Positions 36,506 to 46,149 of a DNA stretch of 64,000 nt are shown here, piece after piece. How positions within the stretch are numbered: the stretch's first letter is position 1; every line of letters starts with the position of its first letter. Source of the DNA: CAWFZT01 sp963820415 (GTDB lineage Bacteria; Chloroflexota; Anaerolineae; Anaerolineales; Anaerolineaceae); the NCBI GenBank assembly GCA_963820415.1, contig CAWFZT010000005.1, positions 62,001 through 126,000 of the forward strand. The letters are read 5' to 3'. A model generated the notes under the pieces. The model was not told the DNA's origin. It ran no database searches and was given only the letters and a program-made list of their open reading frames with translations. A program made the position numbers and the translations under genes.

Positions 36506-37087
36506 ATGATCGGAACACAGTTGTTCGAAGGGGTGGACATTCGCCTGACAGCCTTAGAGCCGGAGAAGGATGCGCTCCTGCATTCGACCTGGATGCACGA
36601 CCAGGGATATGCCAGCTTGATTCACAGAGGCACTTATCGAAACCTGGCGCCTTTCGAGGCCAAAAAGCAGTTCGAGGAAATGCAAAAAGCCGCCGATGAA
36701 AAGCGCGACCAGTTTTACTTCGCTATCCGCATGAAAACGGATGACCGCCTGGTTGGTTTCTTCTTTATACCCTTTGTGGAATGGTCGAATGCGGCAGGTT
36801 TTATGTGCCTGGCATTGGCTGAACTCGAGGATCTGGAAAAATATGGTCGTGAGGCGCTGGAAATGGCCTTGACGTATATCTTCACCGAGCTGAACCTCTA
36901 CCGGATAACAGTCATGCTGCCGGAATACAGCCGCCCAGTCATCGATCTATTTGAACGATCAGGTTTTGTGCTGGAAGCGCGCCTGCGGGAGTACTGCTAT
37001 AAGGCGGGGCGTTGGTGGGATATGTTCGATTATGGCTGTGTGCTCGAAGATTACCAGAGAGTTCATGGGGAGGGGCGCGATGAATAA
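36506..37087 (+). CDS. GNAT acetyltransferase, RimJ/RimL type
   Basis: A 193-residue acetyltransferase of the RimJ/RimL group: opening GVDIRLTALEPEKDALLHSTWM, middle DRLVGFFFIPFVEW, and ELNLYRITVMLPEYSRPVIDLFERSGFVLEARLRE near the end, the usual helix-strand of the family. The AKYG-R acetyl-CoA loop is somewhat divergent (LEKYGREALEM). AAAGGAGG stands upstream of the ATG. The next gene overlaps it by 8 nt and is a paralogue. Confidence 0.82.
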   Translation: MIGTQLFEGVDIRLTALEPEKDALLHSTWMHDQGYASLIHRGTYRNLAPFEAKKQFEEMQKAADEKRDQFYFAIRMKTDDRLVGFFFIPFVEWSNAAGFMCLALAELEDLEKYGREALEMALTYIFTELNLYRITVMLPEYSRPVIDLFERSGFVLEARLREYCYKAGRWWDMFDYGCVLEDYQRVHGEGRDE

Positions 37088-37637
37088 CGAAATATTTCAG
37101 GGTGAACTGATCCGGCTGGCCTCAGTAGATACTGAGAAATTCAGCGCCATTTATACGCGCTGGATGCAGGACACTGAATTCCAGCGCTTGTTTAATGGCG
37201 ACCCTTCAGTGCTGTATACTAAAAAACATGCCCAGGAGTTTTTAGAGAAGATAATTCCGGAGCACTATTTCTTTGGCATCCACACCCTGGCAGACGATAA
37301 GCTTATCGGAGAATTGGTGCTGGATGGAGTGGAATGGGTGGCCGGGAATACCTGGTTAGGGATTGGCCTGGGTGAGCGGGAGTACTGGAGTAAAGGGTAT
37401 GGCACGGACGCTATGAAAGTTGCCGTACGCTTCGCTTTTCGTGAGCTGAACCTGCACCGGGTCAGCCTGGACGTGTTCGAATATAATCCACGCGCCATCC
37501 ACTGCTACGAGAAAGCAGGCTTCCGCCACGAAGGCCGGGCCCGCGGTATGCTGAAACGAGACGGCCGGCGTTGGGACCTAATTTATATGAGCATCCTGCG
37601 GGGTGAGTGGGAGGGAAATTGTGGTTTAATTGATTAG
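37080..37637 (+). CDS. GNAT acetyltransferase, RimJ/RimL type, second copy
   Basis: A 185-residue paralogue of the preceding gene, with a better acetyl-CoA loop (GEREYWSKGYGTDAMKVAV) and the family ending LNLHRVSLDVFEYNPRAIHCYEKAGF. ATG at 37080 follows GGGGAGGGG and overlaps the upstream stop by 8 nt, so the pair arose by duplication and is translationally coupled. Substrate unknown; ribosomal protein or antibiotic acetylation is possible in this group. Confidence 0.85.
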   Translation: MNNEIFQGELIRLASVDTEKFSAIYTRWMQDTEFQRLFNGDPSVLYTKKHAQEFLEKIIPEHYFFGIHTLADDKLIGELVLDGVEWVAGNTWLGIGLGEREYWSKGYGTDAMKVAVRFAFRELNLHRVSLDVFEYNPRAIHCYEKAGFRHEGRARGMLKRDGRRWDLIYMSILRGEWEGNCGLID

Positions 37638-37672
37638 AAATTAAATCCATATACATCCCAAGGAGGTTTCTT

Positions 37673-38398
37673 GTGGCTATTTCTGCTCAGACCCTGGCCA
37701 AGTTGCGCCAGTTCGACACTCCTACGATCTGTAATGTGATCGAAGTATTTGAGGTGCGCCCGCGCAGCGCCGGGTTTATGGATTCCCGCATCCAGGCCTG
37801 TTTCCCCGAGATGCCGCCGGTAGTGGGATTTGCTGCCACGGCGACCTTCCGCGCCTCAGCCTCGCCGCGCGCCGGCGACGTCTATTCGGCCATGGAGGAG
37901 CAGGTACGCCGTTTTAGCGAGCTGTCCGGCCCGGCGGTGGTGGTCTTTCAGGACCTGGACAACCCGCCGGTCGGGGCCACCATCGGTGAGATCATGTGTA
38001 CGGCCTACCAGACCTTTGGGGCAACCGGGTTAGTGACCAGTGGGGCGGCGCGCGACCTGGACCAAATCCACCACATCGGATTCCCTGTCTTCGCCAGCAG
38101 CGTTATCTGTGCCCATGCCTACTGCCATGTGCCCCAGGTGCATGTGCCGGTGCACGTCGGCGGACTGGCAATCTTCCCTGATGACCTGATGCATGCCGAT
38201 TGCAACGGGGTTACCACTATACCGCTCGACATAGCTGCTGAAGTAGCCGATGCCGGGGACGAATATGTAGCGGCCGAAGTGGTTGTGCTGGATACGCTGC
38301 ACAGTGAAGGCGCCAACTACCAGCGCTTTCTGGAGGCGCGCGCCGAATTGAAGAATCGTATCGAAAAACTGCGCCAGAAGGTATCCCGCAAGCGCTAG
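37673..38398 (+). CDS. RraA-like protein / HMG aldolase family
   Basis: A 241-residue member of the RraA-like fold, which includes 4-hydroxy-4-methyl-2-oxoglutarate aldolases and oxaloacetate decarboxylases. Family motifs are LRQFDTPTICNVI at the start, GATIGEIMCTAYQTFGATGLVTSGAARDLDQI with the Gly-rich loop and Arg-Asp pair that bind pyruvate and metal, and GGLAIFPDDLMHADCNGV. The GTG start follows AAGGAGG. The C-terminal 40 residues are basic and extra to the core. Which reaction it catalyses is not decided. Confidence 0.8.
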   Translation: MAISAQTLAKLRQFDTPTICNVIEVFEVRPRSAGFMDSRIQACFPEMPPVVGFAATATFRASASPRAGDVYSAMEEQVRRFSELSGPAVVVFQDLDNPPVGATIGEIMCTAYQTFGATGLVTSGAARDLDQIHHIGFPVFASSVICAHAYCHVPQVHVPVHVGGLAIFPDDLMHADCNGVTTIPLDIAAEVADAGDEYVAAEVVVLDTLHSEGANYQRFLEARAELKNRIEKLRQKVSRKR

Positions 38399-38406
38399 GA
38401 GGGAAA

Positions 38407-40097
38407 ATGGCCGAAAGGCTTGCTTTTATTTCTTACGAAACGCCATACGCTCCCTGTGGAGGGATCGCGGCGGTAATGGGACGCATGCCCGGCTACGTGC
38501 AGGCGGCTGCCGGTGTGGAAACCATTGTGATTACGCCCTACCATCACCGCATCGAGAAGACCCGCAGCCTGCCGTTGGAATGGATCGGCAGGATCGCCGT
38601 CAAGACCGCCGCGGGAGAGCTCCCGGTAGACATTGGCTTTTTGGTGGACAAAAACGGCCTGGCCTGGTATTTCCTCAAGGCGGAAAATGAAGCTTTTTTT
38701 GCCGGCGAACGCCACCCTTACGACGTGGCTAAAACCCAACAGGAGATCGGGACGATTTGCAGCGCGATGCGCTCTTTTTTGGAGCAGCGCTGGCGAAGGC
38801 GCTCCCGATCATCGATAAGGGTGCTCATTGGACCCTGCTGATGCAGGATTGGGAAGCCGCCACGGTGGCGCTGGCCCTGGGGCGCAAGCGCAGCCAGTAT
38901 GGTTTGTTCTTGACATTGCACAACAGCTACGACAGCGGTGGAGTGAGCGAATACCGGCTGGAGGCGGTGGGGATCGACCCGCGTTACTGCAAAGGCCCGT
39001 CTGGCGCTGCCCAGGCCTCCGTGCTCGAAAGGGCGCTCAGGTTGACCCATACCCCTGTTTTTACGGTCTCCAGGCAATTCGCGGTGGACCTGATCCAGGA
39101 CCCGGTGCAGTGCAGGATCGTAGCGCCGCACCTGCAAGGACAGTTAAAGCAGCGCCTGTGCGGAATCGACAATGGGCCTTTTGCCAATCTGGCTGTTCGA
39201 GAAGAACTGCTCGACCGGGCGATCGCAGGGAAATTCACTGCATTGCAAGAATGGAAAGAAGTGCGCAAGGCTGAGGCGCTGGGCGCCTTGAAAGCCTCTC
39301 AGCCCACGCCAGAAAAGCCGATATGGGGCGACCTGAACCGGTTTGACGGCGGCGACCTGCCCTGGTTTGTGATGGCCGGCCGGGATGACCCGCGCCAAAA
39401 GGGTTACGACGTGACCGCCCTGGCTATCCGCCGGTTCCTGTCTATAGGAGGGAAAGCGTGTTTCCTGTTTTTCCCCATTCCAGGTGACGAGGGCCGGGCT
39501 GGGCTTATCTTCTTGAAAAAGCTGGCGGAGGAATTTCCGGAGAGCATCCTGGTCCTGCCATTCATCTTCAAAGAAGGGTTTACCGCTGCGCTGCAGGGGG
39601 CAGCCTTTGGGCTGATGCCTTCTTTATACGAACCTTTTGGCATGGCCAACGAATATTATCTGAACGGTACGCCCGTGATCGGGCGGGCGACAGGTGGAAT
39701 TATCCAGCAAATTGTGCCGCTGCGCACGGTAAAGGTTTTCACCCCGGCGGTTGAGGCGCGGGCGGGTTTCTGGTATGCTGCGCAAACCAACCCTTCAGGC
39801 CTCCTGTTTCGCGAAGAGGACGGGCTGCCGTCGCTTGAAGAGGATTGGCGCGGCGTCAACGCGGCTGGCTACGACCTGCAGGGCGGCAGTCCTGACCGGG
39901 TGGAAGAGCGCAGCCGCTTTGCCTTGATCCAGGCCATGGCCGGGCAGCTCCAGGCGGCGCTGCAAGATGGGCTAGAGGTTTATCAGGACCGGCGCCTGTA
40001 TTTCAGTATGCTGGCGGATGGGGTGCGCTTTATCCAGGCCAGCTTTTCCTGGGAACGCTCGGCGAAGGAGCTGGTCGAACGATTATCCGTCCGTTGA
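38407..40097 (+). pseudogene. GT-B glycosyltransferase, glycogen synthase-like, frameshifted
   Basis: About 565 residues over two frames (38407-38841, and the continuation to 40097). The start FISYETPYAPCGGIAAVMG resembles the nucleotide-sugar loop of GT5 glycogen/starch synthases; LFLTLHNSYDSGG and the late LMPSLYEPFGMANEYYLNG with TGG are the GT-B sugar-nucleotide site (E-x7-E pattern). One G appears to be missing in the GGG run near 38746-38748; restoring it reads EIGDDLQRDALFFGAALAKAL. It follows the RraA-like gene by 8 nt with GGAGG. The acceptor is unknown. Confidence 0.78.
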
Positions 40098-40179
40098 TCG
40101 TCAAAGGTGGGTGCCTATCCTCGCCAGCGAACCGTGATATACTTGCCCGAATTAAAGCGGGAAAGGAGCCCCAAAATCT

Positions 40180-40809
40180 TTGAGCAGCGGAACTGCAATT
40201 CGAGCTGTCATTTGGGATATGGGCGGTGTGTTGGTGCGCACCGAAGATCAACCGCAGCGCGAGCGCCTGGCGCAACGTGTCGGAATGACCTCCATCGCGC
40301 TGAACAGGCTGGTTTTCGATTCAGCCACAGCCATCAAAGCTACCCTGGGTGAAGTTCCAGTAGAGGCTGTCTGGCAGAATGTGGCTGAGAGCCTTAACCT
40401 GACCACCGCTGGACTGGCTGAATTTATCCAGGAATTCTGGGCTGGCGATTATGGTGATGCGGACTTGTATCAATTTATAAAGGGTTTGCAGAAGAAATAT
40501 AAAACTGGCCTGTTAAGTAATGCCTGGTCAGACGCCCGCGCGGTTATCGACAACCGTTTCCATTTGTTGGATGTCTTCGACGTGGTGATTTTTTCTGCGG
40601 AAGTCCACCTGGCGAAACCAGACCCGCGTATTTATCAACTAATGCTGGATAAGTTGGGCGTACAGGCGGCAGAAGCTATCTTTATCGATGATTTCCAGGA
40701 AAATATTGGCGCCGCCCAAGCTCTCGGAATCCACGGCGTACACTTCGAGAATTCACTCCAGGCGCGCCAGACGGTTATGCAGATAATATGGGACAACAGC
40801 TACTCCTAA
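40180..40809 (+). CDS. HAD superfamily hydrolase (subfamily IA)
   Basis: A 209-residue phosphatase-like protein: nucleophile Asp in AVIWDMGGVLV, Ser/Asn of motif II in TGLLSNAW, Lys in HLAKPDPRIYQ, and acidic pair in IFIDDFQENIGAAQALG. The second position of motif I is Gly rather than Asp, as in the DLGGVL subgroup. TTG at 40180 is the only start giving a normal N-terminus and has AAAGGAG about 13 nt upstream. The end overlaps the phosphoesterase gene by 22 nt. Confidence 0.85.
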   Translation: MSSGTAIRAVIWDMGGVLVRTEDQPQRERLAQRVGMTSIALNRLVFDSATAIKATLGEVPVEAVWQNVAESLNLTTAGLAEFIQEFWAGDYGDADLYQFIKGLQKKYKTGLLSNAWSDARAVIDNRFHLLDVFDVVIFSAEVHLAKPDPRIYQLMLDKLGVQAAEAIFIDDFQENIGAAQALGIHGVHFENSLQARQTVMQIIWDNSYS

Positions 40810-41408
40810 CCGTCGGCGTCGTATCGGATACACACATTCCTGACCGGGTGGACCGCATCCATCCGCAGATCATTCCTATCTTCCGGGCGGCCCACGTCGA
40901 CCAGATTCTGCATGCCGGCGATATTTCTATACCGCCCGTGTTAGTCGAATTGGAGCAAATCGCCCCGGTGACAGCCGTGCGCGGCAACCGGGATTTAATC
41001 TTTGACCGTTCTCTGCCACAACTACGCGTGATCGAACTGGCCGGGGTAACGGTGGCGCTGATGCACGGTCACGGCTCCTGGGCTAACTACATTCGAGATA
41101 AGCTGATTTACTTTCGTACCGGCTACGAGCTTGAACGTTACATCCCGAATTTGTTTCGCACAGCGCCGGAGGCGCGTGTATATATTTTTGGGCATACCCA
41201 TTTTCCGGAAAACTTTTGGCGCGAGGGCAGGTTGATTTTTAACCCAGGGTCGGCCAGCTCGAGCATCAGCCGGAAGCTTGTCCCTTCGATCGGTATCCTG
41301 CGCTTTTACGCCAGCGGCGGTGTGGAAGGGGAGATTATCAAAATGGTTGGCTTGAAAATTGCATACCATCAATGGGTGGAATATAGTACAAACCTTAAAA
41401 ATTCTTGA
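40788..41408 (+). CDS. metallophosphoesterase, YfcE/MJ0936-like
   Basis: A 206-residue dimetal phosphodiesterase. All family motifs are visible: GVVSDTH, HAGDIS, GNRD, LMHGH and FGHTHFP, followed by FNPGSAS. YfcE-like enzymes hydrolyse phosphodiesters in vitro; the physiological substrate is unknown. The ATG lies inside the end of the HAD gene. The next gene is rpoB, from its own promoters. Confidence 0.88.
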   Translation: MGQQLLLTVGVVSDTHIPDRVDRIHPQIIPIFRAAHVDQILHAGDISIPPVLVELEQIAPVTAVRGNRDLIFDRSLPQLRVIELAGVTVALMHGHGSWANYIRDKLIYFRTGYELERYIPNLFRTAPEARVYIFGHTHFPENFWREGRLIFNPGSASSSISRKLVPSIGILRFYASGGVEGEIIKMVGLKIAYHQWVEYSTNLKNS

Positions 41409-41467
41409 TTTTTACTAGTAAAGTTGCTATAATAAACCTTTGCTTATTTGATGAATTCGCTTATAAT
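41405..41467 (+). promoter_or_regulatory. tandem promoters upstream of rpoB
   Basis: P1: TTGATT (41405-41410), 17-nt spacer, TATAAT (41428-41433). P2: TTGCTT (41440-41445), 16-nt spacer, TATAAT (41462-41467). Both point to rpoB, giving leaders of about 85 and 50 nt. Confidence 0.8.
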
Positions 41468-41525
41468 ACATGGTCTTGCACAAAACTCTTATGTTTTAGC
41501 CAGGTTTTTAAACTAGGAGAAATAA

Positions 41526-44500
41526 ATGGCTTCTGTTCTTCCTACAAAGTCGTACGCACGAATTCCTGTAATTTTTGATTTGCCAGATTTGATTGAAGTG
41601 CAAATCGAATCGTTCCGGAGGCTTCGAGCCGAAGGCCTGGTGGATCTCTTAGATGAGATTTCACCAATAGAATCTTATAACAAAGGAATGAAGTTGTTTT
41701 TTCCCAGCCGCACGCCCGAGTCGCAGCAGTGGGGTCTGAAGTACTGGTTTGGGGAACCGAAACATACCATTGAAGACTGTGTCGAGCGTGATCTGACCTA
41801 TGCCAGCCCGTTATACGTTTCCGTACTGCTGGCTGGCGCTGAGGTGCCCGAACCTATCAAACAGGATATCTTTCTGGGCGACTTCCCGGAAATGACCGAA
41901 AAGGGCACTTTTATCATTAACGGTACTGAGCGGGTAGTAGTATCCCAATTGATTCGTTCGCCGGGCGTTTACTTTGAAGCTCCGGTCGACCGTGCTACCG
42001 GGCGGCGCCTGGCAATGGCCAAGCTGATCCCAGACCGCGGCGCCTGGATGGAGTTCGAAACCCGTAAGAACGATTACATTATCCTCAAGTTCAACCGCAA
42101 GCGCACCGTCCCGATCACAATTTTCCTGCGCGCTCTGGCGGCTGTCTCCGATGGCCTGCCCGATGCGCCCTTCAAGGATGGCACGGACGAAGAACTGATC
42201 GCTTTATTCCAGGACGTGGATAATAACCCCGACCGGCTGTTCATGCCCTCGACCCTGCGCCAGGAACCCCCGTGGAACCTGACCGAGGGTCTGACCATTG
42301 CCCAGGCTGCCCTGCTGGAATTTTTCCGGCGTATGCGCCCGGGCGATCCCGCCACCCTGGATAACGCCAAACAGTTCCTCGAAGAGCAGCTTTTCGACCA
42401 GCGCCACTATGACCTGGAACGGGTAGGCCGCTACAAGCTTTCACAAAAACTCGATCTAACCGAGCACATCCCGATCACTCACCGCACGGTTACCAAGTGG
42501 GACGTGGTTTACCTGGTGCGCCGCATGATCATGATCAACAATGAGGTGGAGGACAAGGACGATATTGACCACCTTGGCAACCGGCGCGTCAAGACGGTCG
42601 GCGAACTAATCCAGAACAAGCTGCGCATCGGTCTACGCCGCATGGAACGGGTGATCAAAGAGCGTATGTCCATCCGCGACCAGGACAATATTTCTCCGGT
42701 TTCGCTGGTGAATATCCGTCCGGTGGTAGCCGCCTTGCGCGAGTTCTTCGGCTCCAGCCAGCTTTCACAGTTCATGGACCAGACCAACCCATTGGCCGAA
42801 CTGCGCCATAAGCGTACCCTTTCAGCCCTGGGGCCTGGCGGTCTGCGCCGCGAGCGCGCTGGCTTCGATGTGCGTGACGTCCATCATTCTCATTATGGTC
42901 GCATATGCCCCATTGAAACTCCCGAAGGCCCGAACATTGGTCTGATTGGGCGTCTGGCGAACTTTGCCCGGGTCAACGAATACGGCTTTATCGAGACGCC
43001 TTACCGGCGGGTAATCAAGGTGTTGGCGTCCGACGATCCACGCCTGGAGAACCGCCTGCTGCTGGAAGATCTCAAGAACGCCGAAACCGGTGAAGTGATT
43101 GCCCGCAAAGGTGAACGCGTTACCAAGAACATGCTGCTGGCAATTCAGAAGGTAAAGAAATCTAACATCTTCGTGTCGCCTTTCGTTTCCGACGAGGTGG
43201 AATATCTCTCTGCGGACGCCGAAGATAAGTTTGTCATCGCTCAGGCCAATACCCTTTTGAGCGAGCATAATGAATTCAAGATGGACCGCATTTCCTGCCG
43301 CCACCACTCCGATTTCACCGTGGCATCGGGTGACTCGGTCAACTATATGGACGTGGCTCCTCACCAGGTGGTGGGTGTTTCGGCGGCCTTGATCCCCTTC
43401 CTCGAACACGATGACGCTAACCGGGCCTTGATGGGCTCGAACATGCAGGCCCAGGCCGTGCCGATCATCGCCCCGGATATCCCGATCATTTCGACTGGCA
43501 TGGAAGCTTATGCCGCCCTCGATTCAGGCCAGCTTTTAATCGCCGAGGAAGAAGGCAATGTCGTTTCCGTCACCGGCCGCCAGGTAGTACTGCGCTCCTC
43601 CGATGGAAAACTGCGCACCTACAACCTGCGCAAGTACCAGCGTTCCAATCAGAGCACCTGCATCGACCAGCGCCCAGCGGTCACTAAAGGGCAGCACATT
43701 CGCAAAGGTGAAATCCTGGCCGACTCTTCTTCAACTGTAAATGGGCAGTTAGCCCTGGGCCAGAACGTGACCGTAGCGTTCGTTTCCTGGGAAGGCGGCA
43801 ACTTTGAAGACGCCATCCTGATCTCGGAAAGGCTAGTGCAGGAAGACCGCTTCACCTCCGTACATATCGAAAAGTACGAGGTGGAAGCCCGCGATACCAA
43901 ACTGGGCCCTGAAGAGATCACGCGTGACATCCCCAACGTAGGTGAAGATGCGATCAAGGACCTGGACGAGCACGGCATCATCCGCATCGGCGCTGAAGTC
44001 GGCCCGAATGACATCCTGGTTGGTAAGATCACCCCGAAAGGTGAAAAAGAGCTGACCCCTGAAGAGCGCCTGCTGCGCGCCATTTTTGGAGAGAAGTCGC
44101 GCGATGTAAAGGATACTTCTCTGCGCATGCCGCATGGCGAGCGCGGCAAGGTAGTAGACGTCAAAGTATTCACTCGCGCGGACAATTCCGACCTATCCGC
44201 TGGGGTAGATATGATGGTACGTGTCTCGGTGGCGCAGAGGCGCAAAATCACTGCCGGCGACAAGATGGCTGGGCGGCATGGTAATAAAGGTGTGGTCTCG
44301 CGCGTGGTAGCCGTAGAAGACATGCCATTCTTACAAGATGGTACACCGGTGGATATCATCCTGAACCCACTGGGTGTTCCTGGTCGTATGAACATCGGCC
44401 AGGTGTTGGAAACTCACCTGGGTTGGGCGGCGGTCCGCCTGGGATACCGGGCAGTCACGCCGGTCTTCGACGGCGCCAATGAGACCGAAATCGAAGCCGA

Positions 44501-45456
44501 GCTGGCGCGTGCCTGGATGACTGACAGAGCCTGGCAGGAAGCTGCCGAGCGCGCCTGGGAATGGCTCAAGGGTCAGGATTATCCCCCCGAAAGTATCCGG
44601 GATGACTCGGAAGTGCGTTTGCTCTACCTGGAACAGTGGCTGGGCGAGAAGGGTTACGACGTCTACGAGTTGACTTCGAACGAGACCACTGCGCGCCGGG
44701 CAGTGCTGGCTGAATGGCTGCGAGAGCACAAAATTTAACCCGGATGACGTGCTCGATTTCGAGAACGTGCCCGCCGCAGCGCCTTTCATCCGTGAAAAAG
44801 ACCTGGCGGTAGCGACGGTCTGCTTGAGGCTGTGGCTACATACCCTGGGTGAAGAGGTCGAAGGCGTACCGGATGTTGAAATCCGCGCCCGGGCCGAAGC
44901 GAAGAGCCTTGAGACCGGTAACCCCATCCCGATTTTGGGGAAACAGGTCCTGCATAATGGCAAGACCGGCGAGACGTTTGACCAGCCTGTGACGGTGGGC
45001 GTGATGACCATGCTCAAGCTGCACCACCTGGTTGAAGATAAAGTCCACGCTCGTTCTACCGGGCCGTACAGCCTGGTGACACAACAGCCGTTGGGTGGCA
45101 AGGCCCAGTTTGGTGGTCAGCGTTTTGGAGAAATGGAAGTGTGGGCGCTGGAAGCTTACGGGGCGGCCTACACCCTTCAGGAAATGCTAACGGTCAAGTC
45201 CGATGATGTGCAAGGCCGCGTCAATACCTACGAAGCCATCGTCAAAGGCCAGCAAATTGAAGAGCCCAGCCTGCCAGCTTCGTTCCGTGTGCTGGTGAAA
45301 GAGCTGCAAAGCCTGGGCCTGGCAGTCGAGGCTGTGATGGATTCGGGCGAAGTGATCCGCTTTGGAAAAGATGAAGAGCGGGTGAGACCGCCCAAGATGG
45401 AAACAGGTTTGCTGGGCCTGGGCGAAGGCCTAGAGAATTTAGAGCAGGTGCCTTAA
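41526..45456 (+). CDS. rpoB: RNA polymerase beta subunit, broken by a +1 frameshift
   Basis: Two frames (41526-44738 and 44749-45456) give about 1310 residues. The first contains the rifampicin region SQLSQFMDQTNPLAEL, the HSHYGRICPIETPEGPNIGL block and the catalytic GDKMAGRHGNKG. The second contains the C-terminal clamp with HARSTGPYSLVTQQPLGG and LQEMLTVKSDD. The break sits at CACAAAATTTAACCC (about 44727-44741): reading TTT-AAC instead of ATT-TAA restores the frame. It lies inside a Trp-rich insertion of about 130-140 residues between FDGANETEIEAEL and HNGKTGETF. The second part has no good ribosome site. ATG at 41526 follows AGGAGA. Neither rpoC nor rplJL is adjacent. Confidence 0.92.
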
Positions 45457-45472
45457 CAAATGGCTGTCTTAC

Positions 45473-45501
45473 TTGACGCTCATACTACCGCATGATATAA
45501 T
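45473..45501 (+). promoter_or_regulatory. promoter of the str operon
   Basis: TTGACG (45473-45478) and TATAAT (45496-45501), 17-nt spacer, 17 nt after the rpoB stop. It makes rpsL transcription independent of rpoB. Confidence 0.85.
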
Positions 45502-45556
45502 CCCTCCCCGCAGCCCTAAACGGGAAGGGTAAAGCATGCCCTTAGTCAATGAAAGC

Positions 45557-45586
45557 CGAGGCCATCATTGCAAAGCGATGGCCTCG
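45557..45586 (+). promoter_or_regulatory. perfect hairpin in the rpsL leader
   Basis: CGAGGCCATC (45557-45566) pairs with GATGGCCTCG (45577-45586), 10 bp with a 10-nt loop. No T run follows, so it is not a terminator. It may be a regulatory RNA element, for instance for S7 or S12 feedback. Confidence 0.5.
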
Positions 45587-45637
45587 CTTATTGAAAAATC
45601 AATTCGTTCTTCCGGTTTTATCCTCTGGAGGCAAAAG

Positions 45638-46054
45638 GTGCCAACAATCAACCAATTGATCCGCAAAGGTCGCCAGACCCAACGCACAAAAAGCAAGGCC
45701 CCGGCATTGCTGTACATACTGAATACCAAGAAAAACCGCCGTTATCGCATGGACGTGGGATCTCCTCAAAAACGAGGTGTATGTACTGTAGTGCGTACGG
45801 CTACTCCCAAGAAGCCTAATTCAGCCCTGCGGAAGATTGCCCGCGTGCGTCTGACCAACGGACTCGAAGTCACCGCTTACATTCCGGGCGAAGGCCATTC
45901 TTTGCAGGAACACTCGGTAGTGCTAGTGCGCGGCGGCCGTGTGAAAGACCTGCCTGGTGTGCGTTATCACATCGTGCGCGGCACCCTGGATACAACCGGC
46001 GTTGCCAAGCGCGCCCAGGGACGTTCCAAATACGGCGCTAAGCGCGCCAAATAG
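45638..46054 (+). CDS. rpsL: 30S ribosomal protein S12
   Basis: A 138-residue S12 at the decoding centre. GTG at 45638 (VPTINQLIRKG) follows GGAGG by 6 nt; the long open frame before it is the leader. PQKRGVCT, TPKKPNSALRK and GGRVKDLPGVRYH are intact, including the usual streptomycin-sensitive Lys residues. Between PAL and SPQKRG it carries about 16 extra residues (NTKKNRRYRMDVG region) where most S12 proteins have only QGC. First gene of the str operon. Confidence 0.96.
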   Translation: MPTINQLIRKGRQTQRTKSKAPALLYILNTKKNRRYRMDVGSPQKRGVCTVVRTATPKKPNSALRKIARVRLTNGLEVTAYIPGEGHSLQEHSVVLVRGGRVKDLPGVRYHIVRGTLDTTGVAKRAQGRSKYGAKRAK

Positions 46055-46149
46055 GCTGGATGTTTTCCCGGCTGTGTCCCGGCGCTGTGCCTCAACAGGC
46101 TGCGCAGGCACAGACTTGACCAAAATTAGTCTTTTGATGGAGAAATTGC

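Noticed and set aside
44749..45456. A separate gene for the RpoB C-terminal part
   Set aside because: It lacks a ribosome site and continues the beta subunit exactly; a frameshift is simpler, though a true split is kept as a finding.
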